Positions 35,503 through 44,236 of a stretch of 64,000 nt of DNA are shown here, piece by piece. The position numbers and the translations under genes are program-made. The stretch comes from Pedobacter arcticus A12 (lineage in GTDB: Bacteria > Bacteroidota > Bacteroidia > Sphingobacteriales > Sphingobacteriaceae), in NCBI RefSeq assembly GCF_000302595.1, contig NZ_JH947126.1, positions 277,223 through 341,222 on the forward strand, given 5' to 3'. The stretch's first letter is position 1; every line of letters begins with the position of its first letter. The notes beneath the pieces are model-generated. The model searched no databases and was not told where the DNA came from. It worked only from the letters and a program-made list of their open reading frames with translations.

Positions 35503-36522
35503 TTCACCGTCCTTATTTTGATCATCCACAATCAAAACCTCCACTTTTACGCGTAAATCCTCGTAAAATTTAAGCTTAAAAAATCCTTTTGCAGACATAC
35601 CAAACCTTGAATACTTACTATCCATAACATAGGTTGATTTTGACGCTGCACCACTAACGATAAAATTGTTCTCGTACTTTTCTATAAACTGTAAATTGTG
35701 TTCATGCCCTGCAACGTAAGTTAAGCCGGGATACGTTCTAAATATCGCTTTTAGCTTTTTTCTCAGAACTCTAAAGCGTGGATGCGAAAGATCTTCCTTT
35801 GCTCCAAAATATTTACGATACATCGGCAGTAAAGATCCAATAAAAGGTAGTGGAAAATATGCATTTTTTTTATAAATCGTAAACGGAAATAGGTGATGTT
35901 TAATCTTATACTTACCGCCATGCAAAGAATTACTATAAATAGGATAATGGCCTGCAACCAGAATCCGCTTATTTTTATGCTTCTCTAATAATGCTTTAAG
36001 CTGAACAAAAAAATCTTCTTCCGTTTCTTGTTCGCAACCACAGGTTTTCCCAATTGGCCTCACTCCTTTTTGAACCCACCATTGTGTATTTATGGCTATA
36101 ATTGCTAAAAATTCATTACTAAAAACCTCTTTAGGTCCTGGACAACCGTTCTCCGGAAAAAAAACTTGTTGGGGTCTAAAAAGATTATTCAGATAATCCT
36201 CTTGCCTTAAAACGTAAGCCAAGCCATCACGCTTTCCCTTGTTCCAATCATGATTTCCCGATATAAAAACGGTTTTACCCTTAAAATCTTTAACGGCATT
36301 GTAATGTGCTTTTAAAACCAGCTCTGCATCATCACGCAGTACATCGTTTTCTGCCGGTAAACCATGTGGATAAATATTATCTCCTAAAAACAAAAGTACA
36401 GACTCTGTGGAATTGGGTAAATGGTTTTTGAGCAAGCTTAGTACCTCATCTTCTTGCCTACGTTTTACGTTTCCAGAATCACCAATCACCAAAACTTCAC
36501 ACATCAATTTGCTCTCAGTCAT
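35476..36522 (-). CDS. Calcineurin-like metallophosphoesterase
   Basis: The di-metal phosphoesterase motifs appear in order: VLVIGDSGNV, LLFLGDNIYPHG, VFISGNHDWNKGKRDG, LVAGHYPIYS and YVAGHEHNLQF. This is a complete set of metal ligands, so hydrolase activity is likely. The closest type is the acid-phosphatase-like group with GDNIYP. No signal peptide is present, and the gene is not in an obvious operon. The last 27 bases overlap the end of the convergent lipid-kinase gene. Confidence 0.9.
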   Translation of the reverse strand: MTESKLMCEVLVIGDSGNVKRRQEDEVLSLLKNHLPNSTESVLLFLGDNIYPHGLPAENDVLRDDAELVLKAHYNAVKDFKGKTVFISGNHDWNKGKRDGLAYVLRQEDYLNNLFRPQQVFFPENGCPGPKEVFSNEFLAIIAINTQWWVQKGVRPIGKTCGCEQETEEDFFVQLKALLEKHKNKRILVAGHYPIYSNSLHGGKYKIKHHLFPFTIYKKNAYFPLPFIGSLLPMYRKYFGAKEDLSHPRFRVLRKKLKAIFRTYPGLTYVAGHEHNLQFIEKYENNFIVSGAASKSTYVMDSKYSRFGMSAKGFFKLKFYEDLRVKVEVLIVDDQNKDGELVYDGWMR

Positions 36523-36610
36523 GCACTTAAACTACAAAAAAAACACCAATTTGAAAGCTTATGCAGATAATTTAATTTGATTTCTTAAATTCAACTCAAA
36601 TCAATTACGC

Positions 36611-37411
36611 ATGACGAAATTTTACTTATCGCTTTTATGTGTATTTCTTCATCTTGAGATAAAAGCACAAGAAAACTATGGTCCAAAAATAACCGCGTTG
36701 GGTACAGCAGGCGTAGCTATTCAAGATGTTTGGTCGGCCAGTAAAAATCAAGCTGGAATTGCATTATTAACTAAACCAACTATTTCGGCAGGTTACGAAA
36801 ACCGGTTTGGACTTAAAGAGTTAAGTAATAAGTCGGCTGTTTTTACGCTACCCTTAAAAAACTATACTGTTGGCGCAATTTTTAATTCTTATGGTATAGA
36901 TGCCTATAACGAAATTAAAACCGGCATTAGCTTGGCAAAAGCTTTTGGTCCAAAACTGCTAATCGGTATCGGTTTAAACTATCATCAGCTAAGTATTACA
37001 AATTATGGAAATGCAAATACAGCTAGCATTGAGGTAGGTTTACAGTATAATGTATTGCCAAAACTATGGCTTGCATCGCACATTGCCAACCCAAATCAGA
37101 GTAAATATAGTGACGATGCAGAGCAAGTTATCCCTGCACATATCCAATTTGGCGGAACTTATATCTTCTCTGATCAGCTGATGATTACTACTGAGTTTGA
37201 AAAAGTCCTAGACCGCGAAGCTGATTTTAAGACCGGCCTTGAGTACAAAGTTGTGAAATTTGTTGCTTTGCGAGGTGGTATTTCTGTTAATCCGTTTAAG
37301 CAGTATGCTGGTTTTGGCGTACATTATCAAAAAATAAATATAGATTTCGCCGTTGCCTCTCATCCGGTACTGGGATATTCACCGCAAATATCTTTAGGTT
37401 ATGAATTTTAG
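36611..37411 (+). CDS. Outer-membrane beta-barrel protein (PorV/PorQ-like), first gene of the ComEC cluster
   Basis: A signal peptide (MTKFYLSLLCVFLHLEIKAQ) is followed by alternating beta-strands with GTAGVAIQDVWSASKNQAG. That sequence resembles the NPA-type start of small Bacteroidota outer-membrane proteins (PorV/PorQ/FadL-like). It ends SPQISLGYEF with a terminal Phe, as outer-membrane barrels do. The function is unknown. It overlaps the next gene by 11 bases; that next gene is in turn 3 bases before comEC. The tight packing makes a shared function likely. Confidence 0.75.
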   Translation: MTKFYLSLLCVFLHLEIKAQENYGPKITALGTAGVAIQDVWSASKNQAGIALLTKPTISAGYENRFGLKELSNKSAVFTLPLKNYTVGAIFNSYGIDAYNEIKTGISLAKAFGPKLLIGIGLNYHQLSITNYGNANTASIEVGLQYNVLPKLWLASHIANPNQSKYSDDAEQVIPAHIQFGGTYIFSDQLMITTEFEKVLDREADFKTGLEYKVVKFVALRGGISVNPFKQYAGFGVHYQKINIDFAVASHPVLGYSPQISLGYEF

Positions 37412-39461
37412 GGTTAGGCTATTCTTTATTTTATTGATATTGGGATGCGCAGATTCTGTTTTTGCCCAGCAAGATAATGACCCGATAATAGAAGAGATTA
37501 TTGAAAGTGTGGTAGCCAACCAAACCGACGATTACGATTATACCGAACTTGTAGAGCGGCTTAATTACTACAAAAAGAACAAGATAAATCTGAATAAAAC
37601 CAACAAAGAACAACTTCAAGAACTGGTTTTTCTAAATCCCTTACAGATCAATGCTATTTTCGAGCACATTGTAACTAATGGAAAACTAATTAGTGATCTA
37701 GAGTTACAGAGTATCCGAGGGCTTGACTTAGAGGCAATTAGAAATCTATTATATTTTGCAGATATAAGCGCTCCCACTGGCTTCGAAAACTTTAGTTTTA
37801 AAAAGCTTTTTACTGATGGAGAAAACGACTTATTAATTAGATACAGCAGATACTTGGAAAAACAAAAAGGTTTTTCCATCCCTGCTTCTTCTGGTAAATC
37901 TAGATATCTGGGTACTCCAGAAAGAGTTTTCACCCGCTACCGCTTTTCCTTCAGTAACAATATTCAATTTTCTTTAAACCTCGAAAAAGATGCGGGAGAA
38001 AAATACTGGAACAACACCAACGACCAAACCGGACCCGATTTTTTATCGTCTAGTTTATATGTAAAGGATATAAAACGGCTTAAAAAGATTGCCCTCGGCG
38101 ATTACTCATTGCAATTTGGACAAGGCTTAACTTTATGGAGCGGTTTAGGTTTTGGTAAAGGAGCAGATATTTTTGCAGTTGCAAAACAAAATCTAGGTTT
38201 AAAACCGTACACTTCGGTAAACGAATTCTCTTATTTTAGAGGTGCTGCTACGCAGATTAACTTCGGCAGATTCGATTTCACGCCCTTTATTTCTTACAAC
38301 AAATTGGATGCGGGCGTAGCTTTAAACCCACTTACCAACCTCGAAGACATATCATCATTACAGCAAAGTGGCTTACACAGAACAGAAAATGAGCTAAAAA
38401 ACAGAAGACGTGTAGGTCAGCTGGTATTTGGTGGTAACGTACAATATAACTACCAAAAATTATCTTTAGGTTTAACAGCGTACCACTCTAAGTACGAGCA
38501 AAATTTCGCACCCGGAAATGCATTATACAACAAATTTGATTTTAGCGGAAACCAATTAACTAACGTTGGTTTTAATTACAGCTATACCCTAAATAACACG
38601 TACTTTTTTGGTGAGGTTGCACATAGCCTAAATTACGGCTTTGCCTACATCAACGGCTTAATAACGAGCTTATCCCCTATTGTATCTGCGGTTTTGTTCC
38701 ATAGAAATTACCAAAAAGATTATTACTCGTTTTACAACCAGGGAATCGGCGAAAGCAGTACTGCAGTAAATGAAAAAGGTTTTTACGCCGGTGTACAGAT
38801 TAAGCCCAACAGGAAGTTTGGAATAGATTTTTATACCGATCTATTCAAATTTCCGTGGTTGAAATTCGGAGTGGATGCGCCATCAAGTGGCTATGATATT
38901 TTAGGTCAGTTCAACTATACTCCAAATAAAACAACTCGCTTTACCTTACGTTACCAGTTTCAGAACAAACAGAAGAATGCTCCGGAAAAGTTATTTACCA
39001 ACATACTTGATTTCGAAAAAAAATCAAATTATCGAGCAGAGGTTCAGTACCAGGTGAACAGTATTTTCTCTTTACGCAATCGCTTAGAAATTGTTCAGTA
39101 CAACCAAGAAAGTACAACTACTAAATTCGGTTTCTTAGCTTATCAGGATGTGAATTATAGTCCTTTAAGTTCAAGATGGTCGGGAAATATGCGTTTCACT
39201 TTGTTTGATACAGATGGTTTTGATACGCGGATCTATACCTACGAAAACGATGTTTTATATGGCTTTTCTATCCCTGGTTTCCAAAATCAAGGGATTAAAT
39301 TTTATACGAATGTGAGGTATAACGTAAAACGAGGCGTTGATTTATGGGTAAAGTACAGCTACACCAAATTTAATGGGGTAATCACTGTGGGGTCGGGACT
39401 CGATGAAATTCAGGGAAATAACCGTTCAGAAGCGAAGGTTCAACTAAGGGTACAGTTTTAG
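37401..39461 (+). CDS. Helix-hairpin-helix (ComEA-like) domain fused to an outer-membrane beta-barrel
   Basis: After a signal peptide (VRLFFILLILGCADSVFAQ) comes a helical segment with INLNKTNKEQLQELVFLNPL and ISDLELQSIRGLDLEAIRNL (about 56-110). The LN-x-A/T-xx-xL pattern and second hairpin resemble the DNA-binding HhH of ComEA. The rest (about 150-686) is beta-rich, with many aromatic strand ends, and closes KVQLRVQF, a typical outer-membrane barrel end. Such a fusion would place a DNA-binding element next to an outer-membrane pore. comEC follows after 3 bases. I consider a role in DNA uptake plausible but unproven; HhH domains can also bind protein. Confidence 0.75.
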   Translation: MNFRVRLFFILLILGCADSVFAQQDNDPIIEEIIESVVANQTDDYDYTELVERLNYYKKNKINLNKTNKEQLQELVFLNPLQINAIFEHIVTNGKLISDLELQSIRGLDLEAIRNLLYFADISAPTGFENFSFKKLFTDGENDLLIRYSRYLEKQKGFSIPASSGKSRYLGTPERVFTRYRFSFSNNIQFSLNLEKDAGEKYWNNTNDQTGPDFLSSSLYVKDIKRLKKIALGDYSLQFGQGLTLWSGLGFGKGADIFAVAKQNLGLKPYTSVNEFSYFRGAATQINFGRFDFTPFISYNKLDAGVALNPLTNLEDISSLQQSGLHRTENELKNRRRVGQLVFGGNVQYNYQKLSLGLTAYHSKYEQNFAPGNALYNKFDFSGNQLTNVGFNYSYTLNNTYFFGEVAHSLNYGFAYINGLITSLSPIVSAVLFHRNYQKDYYSFYNQGIGESSTAVNEKGFYAGVQIKPNRKFGIDFYTDLFKFPWLKFGVDAPSSGYDILGQFNYTPNKTTRFTLRYQFQNKQKNAPEKLFTNILDFEKKSNYRAEVQYQVNSIFSLRNRLEIVQYNQESTTTKFGFLAYQDVNYSPLSSRWSGNMRFTLFDTDGFDTRIYTYENDVLYGFSIPGFQNQGIKFYTNVRYNVKRGVDLWVKYSYTKFNGVITVGSGLDEIQGNNRSEAKVQLRVQF

Positions 39462-39464
39462 ATT

Positions 39465-41531
39465 ATGATTGCTTACTATAAAACCGAGGTTCCATTTTTA
39501 AGGTTGGTTTTATGTTTCATAATAGGGATTTCTATTTCTACAACGCAAAACCTTGCTCCTAACCCTGCTTACGAAATCACATTTTATAGCCTTTGCGGAA
39601 TAACTTTATTTTTCGCAATCTTTTACAAGCGCCTGCGGCTTTATTTAAGGCGAGACATTACTGGATTTATCATCTACACTACTGTGCTAATGGCTGGTAT
39701 TGTAATAACCAATCATCGAAAACAGATATACTACGCTAATCATTTCTCTAAAATTAGTTCAAAAGAGCTGATTGGAGTAATTGAGGAAAACCCAAAGTTA
39801 AAGGGAGACATTGCTAGATTCGTTTTAATTATTGATGCTAATATCGACGGTGAAAAGCTAAGCAAAACTACCGGAAAATTACTTGTTGCATTGCGGATAG
39901 ATAGTACAAAAACTTTAGGTTTAAAATATGGCGATCGTATTATATTGGTATCAAAATATAAAGAAACAGAACCGCCCTATAATTTTGCTGAATTCAATTA
40001 TCGTCGTTTTTTAGCATTACAAAACATTTATCATCAAACTTTTATTAATCAAAAACAGATTGCAGTAATTGAAACAGACCAAGGAAACCCGATAATAGCC
40101 TTTGCCTTAGCGTTTAGAGATCAGCAGGTTGCAAAAATCAAAAATTATTTGGCAGATAAAGATGCTAGAGGCGTAGCGTCTACCTTGGTTTTAGGTTATC
40201 GAGAAACCTTAGACAGAGAGCTACTGGCCACTTACTCTAATACAGGAACTATGCATGTGCTTTCTGTTTCTGGAATGCATGTGGCCATTGTGGCTTTTCT
40301 TTTAAACTTTTTGCTGGGATTTATGAACCGTAAAAAGAAGTTAATAATTGCAAAAACGCTTTTGATAATCTCACTGGTTTGGTTTTATGCGTTAATAACT
40401 GGCTTAGCTCCGTCTGTTACGCGGGCGGCAATTATGATCAGTTTTGTTTTGATTGCCAAGGCAAAATCTAAAAACGTTAACATCTTTAACGTTCTAGGTC
40501 TTTCTGCATTCCTAATTTTACTATACAATCCTTTTAGTTTGGTAAATGTTGGTTTTCAGCTATCGTACATTGCCGTTGGCGGTTTAATTTATCTTTATCC
40601 AAAAGTCAGCCTGTGGTACAGTCCCGAGAATCCTATCATCAAAGCTGCATGGTCTGTGATGGCTGTTTCTATATCGGCGCAGTTGGTTACAGCTCCGTTT
40701 AGTTTATTTTACTTTCATCAATTTCCTGTTTATTTTATATTAAGCAACCTCTTTATAGTGATACCAGCAACGCTAATTATGTATGCTGGTTTTGCTTTTT
40801 TACTATTTGCCACGCTAATTCCTCAGCTAAAAGTTTTCGCTGTTATCTTAGAACAAACTATCATTTTTACCAATACCGGGTTAAAATTTATAGAGGAAAT
40901 TCCACATGCAAATATTACTCAAGTTTGGTTTGATAAAACTGAGATATTTTTGGGTTACTGTTTGATTATCGCTATCCTTTTCTCGTTAAAAAACTTACTT
41001 TTTTTAAGGCTAAGCATTATTTTAGCAGCATGCCTTATCATCAGTTTAACATGGAAAGAATTTAACCACATACAACAGCGAAACGTTACTTTTTTTTCGC
41101 TAAGAAAAAACACTGCCATTGCATTTATAAAAGGAAGAAGTGCAGTTTTAGTAACCGATTTAGATACCGACGAGTTTACTTATGTGTTTTCGGTAAAACC
41201 CTATTTAGATAGTTGCCATATAAACAACATCCAATTTTTGAATCCACACCTAACCGAAACTGAGAAAGTCTATAATTTTGAAGGCAAGGCGTTGAAAATA
41301 ATTGGCAAAGGTGGTTTTAACAAGATGCTGTCAGAAGAAAATTGGTTGCTTTTAAGTAGCGACCGCATTTTCAACTTAACTGAAATTTTATCATCAAATA
41401 ATTTTAATACTTTATTAATAGATGGCAGAAATAGAGACTTTGTTATTAAAAACCTGAGATCGCAAGCAGAAATACTAAAACTCCCCATAAAAACTTTAAA
41501 AAGAGAGTTTGCTGTAGAATATAAACTTTAA
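39465..41531 (+). CDS. comEC: ComEC/Rec2-family competence membrane channel
   Basis: ComEC conducts single-stranded DNA through the inner membrane in transformable bacteria. The N-terminal OB-like region (DUF4131, about 25-190) is followed by the competence domain. Its hallmark is HVLSVSGMHVAIVAFLLNFLL, then GLAPSVTRAAIMISFVLIAK and several membrane helices up to about 515. The C-terminal 170 residues stand where other ComEC proteins have a metallo-beta-lactamase-like nuclease, but no HxHxDH motif is visible. This form is therefore without active nuclease, as is common in Bacteroidota. It is the third gene of a packed cluster behind two outer-membrane proteins. Confidence 0.9.
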   Translation: MIAYYKTEVPFLRLVLCFIIGISISTTQNLAPNPAYEITFYSLCGITLFFAIFYKRLRLYLRRDITGFIIYTTVLMAGIVITNHRKQIYYANHFSKISSKELIGVIEENPKLKGDIARFVLIIDANIDGEKLSKTTGKLLVALRIDSTKTLGLKYGDRIILVSKYKETEPPYNFAEFNYRRFLALQNIYHQTFINQKQIAVIETDQGNPIIAFALAFRDQQVAKIKNYLADKDARGVASTLVLGYRETLDRELLATYSNTGTMHVLSVSGMHVAIVAFLLNFLLGFMNRKKKLIIAKTLLIISLVWFYALITGLAPSVTRAAIMISFVLIAKAKSKNVNIFNVLGLSAFLILLYNPFSLVNVGFQLSYIAVGGLIYLYPKVSLWYSPENPIIKAAWSVMAVSISAQLVTAPFSLFYFHQFPVYFILSNLFIVIPATLIMYAGFAFLLFATLIPQLKVFAVILEQTIIFTNTGLKFIEEIPHANITQVWFDKTEIFLGYCLIIAILFSLKNLLFLRLSIILAACLIISLTWKEFNHIQQRNVTFFSLRKNTAIAFIKGRSAVLVTDLDTDEFTYVFSVKPYLDSCHINNIQFLNPHLTETEKVYNFEGKALKIIGKGGFNKMLSEENWLLLSSDRIFNLTEILSSNNFNTLLIDGRNRDFVIKNLRSQAEILKLPIKTLKREFAVEYKL

Positions 41532-41627
41532 AAAATTCATTTCGATTTCTCAATAGCTAAACAACATTAAAATAATTTATCTTGTAACATCGTTAATCAT
41601 CTAATATCTAACTTAAAAACAAATATT

Positions 41628-42305
41628 TTGAAGCAACTAAAAGCAGTATTAACAATAGCCATTTGTATGGGATATACATTTATGGCGCAGGCACAAAAAA
41701 CAATTAAACAGGGTACAGTAACTTATGCGGTAGAATACAATTTACCTGCCGACCAGCAATCAATGGCTGGCATGCTACCTAAAGAGTTTAAAGTAGTGTT
41801 CAAGGGTGATTACAGCAAATTTAAAATGGATATGGGAATGTACGCAACATCTGTAATTTTCAACAACGCCTCAAACGAAACCTTAAGTTTAACAGAAGTG
41901 CCCATGCAGGGGAAAAAGATTGCTGTAAAGATGAACAAAGACCAGTCTAAAAAAATGCGTGAGTTACAGTCGGGTGAACAGGATTTTGAAGTAACACCAA
42001 CCACAGCACAAAAAAAGATTGCTGGATATAACTGTGTAAAATATCTTTTAAAGGATAAAGAGTCAGGAGTGCAAAGTGAAATTTGGACAACTACTGATAT
42101 TCAAATACCAACAAACTCCTTAACCTCTCCAATTAACGGTGTAAAAGGCGTTCCTGTTGAGTTTAGCCAAGATGCTAGCGGCATGAAATCAAAAATGACT
42201 TTAAAAAGCATTGATGAAACCGCTGTTGCTGATATTGATTTCCAAGTACCCGCAGGTTACGAAGTAATGGATTTTAACGCATTACTAAGTCAGATGGGCG
42301 GCTAA
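41628..42305 (+). CDS. DUF4412/GLPGLI-like secreted protein, TTG start
   Basis: Translation most likely begins at TTG (41628). Starting there gives the complete signal peptide MKQLKAVLTIAICMGYTFMA with cleavage after AQA, whereas the next ATG (41670) would cut it to a few residues. The mature protein has KQGTVTYAVEYNLP, FKGDYSKFKMDMGMYATSVI, KKIAGYNCVKYLLKDK and SEIWTTTDIQIP. These match the DUF4412 / GLPGLI type of Bacteroidota proteins of unknown function. It ends in ALLSQMGG. A hairpin begins 25 bases after the stop and overlaps the next gene's start. Confidence 0.8.
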   Translation: MKQLKAVLTIAICMGYTFMAQAQKTIKQGTVTYAVEYNLPADQQSMAGMLPKEFKVVFKGDYSKFKMDMGMYATSVIFNNASNETLSLTEVPMQGKKIAVKMNKDQSKKMRELQSGEQDFEVTPTTAQKKIAGYNCVKYLLKDKESGVQSEIWTTTDIQIPTNSLTSPINGVKGVPVEFSQDASGMKSKMTLKSIDETAVADIDFQVPAGYEVMDFNALLSQMGG

Positions 42306-42330
42306 AAATCACCCATAAAATTATATTTTT

Positions 42331-42391
42331 AAGGCTTTTAAGCTTTGCTTTTTTTATAAATTGCAACATGCTTAAAAGCCTTTCTTTTTTT
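42331..42391 (+). terminator. 13-bp hairpin with T tract overlapping the start codon of the sulfatase gene
   Basis: AAGGCTTTTAAGC (42331-42343) pairs perfectly with GCTTAAAAGCCTT (42370-42382), followed by TCTTTTTTT. It looks like a terminator of the DUF4412 gene, but the right arm contains the last base of the ATG (42368-42370) and codons 2-5 of the next gene. It may attenuate transcription or mask the start. Confidence 0.6.
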
Positions 42392-44236
42392 GTTAGATAT
42401 TTTATCTTTTGGGTTCTCTTTTTTGTACTTAACAAAGTAGTATTTGAACTTTGGAATTTCAAAAAGCTGACCGAATTTTCTTTTATCGATATTTTAAAAA
42501 CCTTTGGGCATGGTTTGCACATGGACGCTTCGATGGCTGGCTATTTTTGTGCGTTACCATTTCTTTTGGTGATTATTGCATGGTTCTTCAATAAATCAAG
42601 CATTTCATTAAAATCTATTCATATTTACAGCTATATCTTAGTGGTGATAACTGCCATCACAGCTATTATAGATGTAAATATATACCGGGAATGGGGCACT
42701 AAATTAAATTATAAAGCAATCGGCTTTTTTATAGACTCGCCCAAAGAAGCTGTAGCTTCTTCTTCTTCCTCTCCTATTTTTAGCAATATAATTGGTTTTC
42801 TTGTATTGGCATTCCTAGGCATTTTGATGTACCGCAAATTATTCCCTCAGGCTACATTGGGTTTAAACAAAGCGAGATGGATTATAAAACCAATAATTTC
42901 TTTCCTGATTATAGGATTAACATTTTTAGCAATCAGAGGAAGTTTAACGGTTGCACCGATGAATACCAGCCGAGTGTATTTTAGCCAGCACCAGATATTA
43001 AATATAGCTGCCATTAACACCAATTGGTTTTTAATCTCAAACATCTTAAGCCAAAGCAAAATAAAAGGTAATCCGTATTTATATTTTAAACCCGAAGAAG
43101 CAATAGCAATAAAAGATAGTTTGTTTAACAAATCAGTTGAGTTTCCTTTAATTTTAAACACATCAAAACCCAACATCGTTCTAATAATTTTAGAAAGCTT
43201 TACAGCCGATGTTATTAAAGAAATAGGTCCCGAAAAAAACGTAACACCAAACTTCAGTAAATTAATTGCTGAAGGATTGCTGTTTACAAACATTTATTCG
43301 GCATCAGACAGAACGGACAAGGGAATTGTAGCCATCTTAAGTGGTTTCCCTTCACAGGCAACGGAAAGCATCATCAAAACCAACGACAAACAGGTAAAGT
43401 TACCCTCAATCTCACAAGAGGTTAAAAACATCGGCTATCACACTTCTTTTATTTACGGAGGAGATTTAAACTTCGCTAATTTCAAATCATACCTTATCAG
43501 TCATGGGTTTGAGAATGTTAAAGATGTTAACGATATAAAAACCAACGAGAAATTAACGAAATGGGGCGTTGCAGATGATGTAACCATGACAACGCATTTA
43601 AAAGATCTGAAAGCGGAAAAACAACCATTCTTTACCACGCTTTTAACGCTATCAAACCACGAACCTTTTTATTTAAAAGGTAAATATAAATTTGGTGATA
43701 AAACGGTAAGCAATATGTTCAGAAGTACGGCTTTTTACACCGATTCTATTTTATACGATTACGTTAACCAAGCAAAAAAGCAGGCTTGGTACAACAATAC
43801 GCTCTTTATTCTGGTTGCAGACCATGGTCACCGTTTACCTACAGAACAAAACGACATTTTTGAACCGGGGCGTTATCATATACCGATTTTATTTTTTGGA
43901 GGAGCTTTGAAAACAGAATTTAAGAATCAAAGGGTTGAAAAAGTTGGCGCCCAAGTTGATCTTGCCTCCACGCTTTTAAACCAATTAAACCTTAGCGATA
44001 CTGCTTTCCACTACAGTAAAAATCTGTTATCGCCGGCCGTAAAAGGTTTTGCATTTTACAGTTGGAACAACGGTTTTGGATTTATCAACGAGAATAAAAA
44101 AGCGGTTAGTTTTGACCCAATTGGTAAGCAACTCATTTATGAAGATAAGTTTAGTAATGAAAAAGCTAAATTCGAAGCTTTAAAAAACTCAAAAGCTTTA
44201 ATGCAAACTATTTACACAGATTATATGAAGTATTAA
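42368..44236 (+). CDS. LtaS/alkaline-phosphatase superfamily membrane sulfatase-like protein
   Basis: Five N-terminal membrane helices (about 8-195) lead into a periplasmic sulfatase-fold domain (265-600). Metal and nucleophile positions are ILESFTAD (Glu276), the presumed nucleophile Thr316 in SASDRTDKGIVAIL, and DHGHRLP near residue 480. This arrangement is that of lipoteichoic-acid synthase relatives, which in Gram-negatives transfer phosphoglycerol or phosphoethanolamine to envelope glycans or lipids. The head group and acceptor here are unknown. The start at 42368 is embedded in a hairpin. The last 4 bases overlap the convergent TIGR02757 gene. Confidence 0.88.
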   Translation: MLKSLSFFVRYFIFWVLFFVLNKVVFELWNFKKLTEFSFIDILKTFGHGLHMDASMAGYFCALPFLLVIIAWFFNKSSISLKSIHIYSYILVVITAITAIIDVNIYREWGTKLNYKAIGFFIDSPKEAVASSSSSPIFSNIIGFLVLAFLGILMYRKLFPQATLGLNKARWIIKPIISFLIIGLTFLAIRGSLTVAPMNTSRVYFSQHQILNIAAINTNWFLISNILSQSKIKGNPYLYFKPEEAIAIKDSLFNKSVEFPLILNTSKPNIVLIILESFTADVIKEIGPEKNVTPNFSKLIAEGLLFTNIYSASDRTDKGIVAILSGFPSQATESIIKTNDKQVKLPSISQEVKNIGYHTSFIYGGDLNFANFKSYLISHGFENVKDVNDIKTNEKLTKWGVADDVTMTTHLKDLKAEKQPFFTTLLTLSNHEPFYLKGKYKFGDKTVSNMFRSTAFYTDSILYDYVNQAKKQAWYNNTLFILVADHGHRLPTEQNDIFEPGRYHIPILFFGGALKTEFKNQRVEKVGAQVDLASTLLNQLNLSDTAFHYSKNLLSPAVKGFAFYSWNNGFGFINENKKAVSFDPIGKQLIYEDKFSNEKAKFEALKNSKALMQTIYTDYMKY

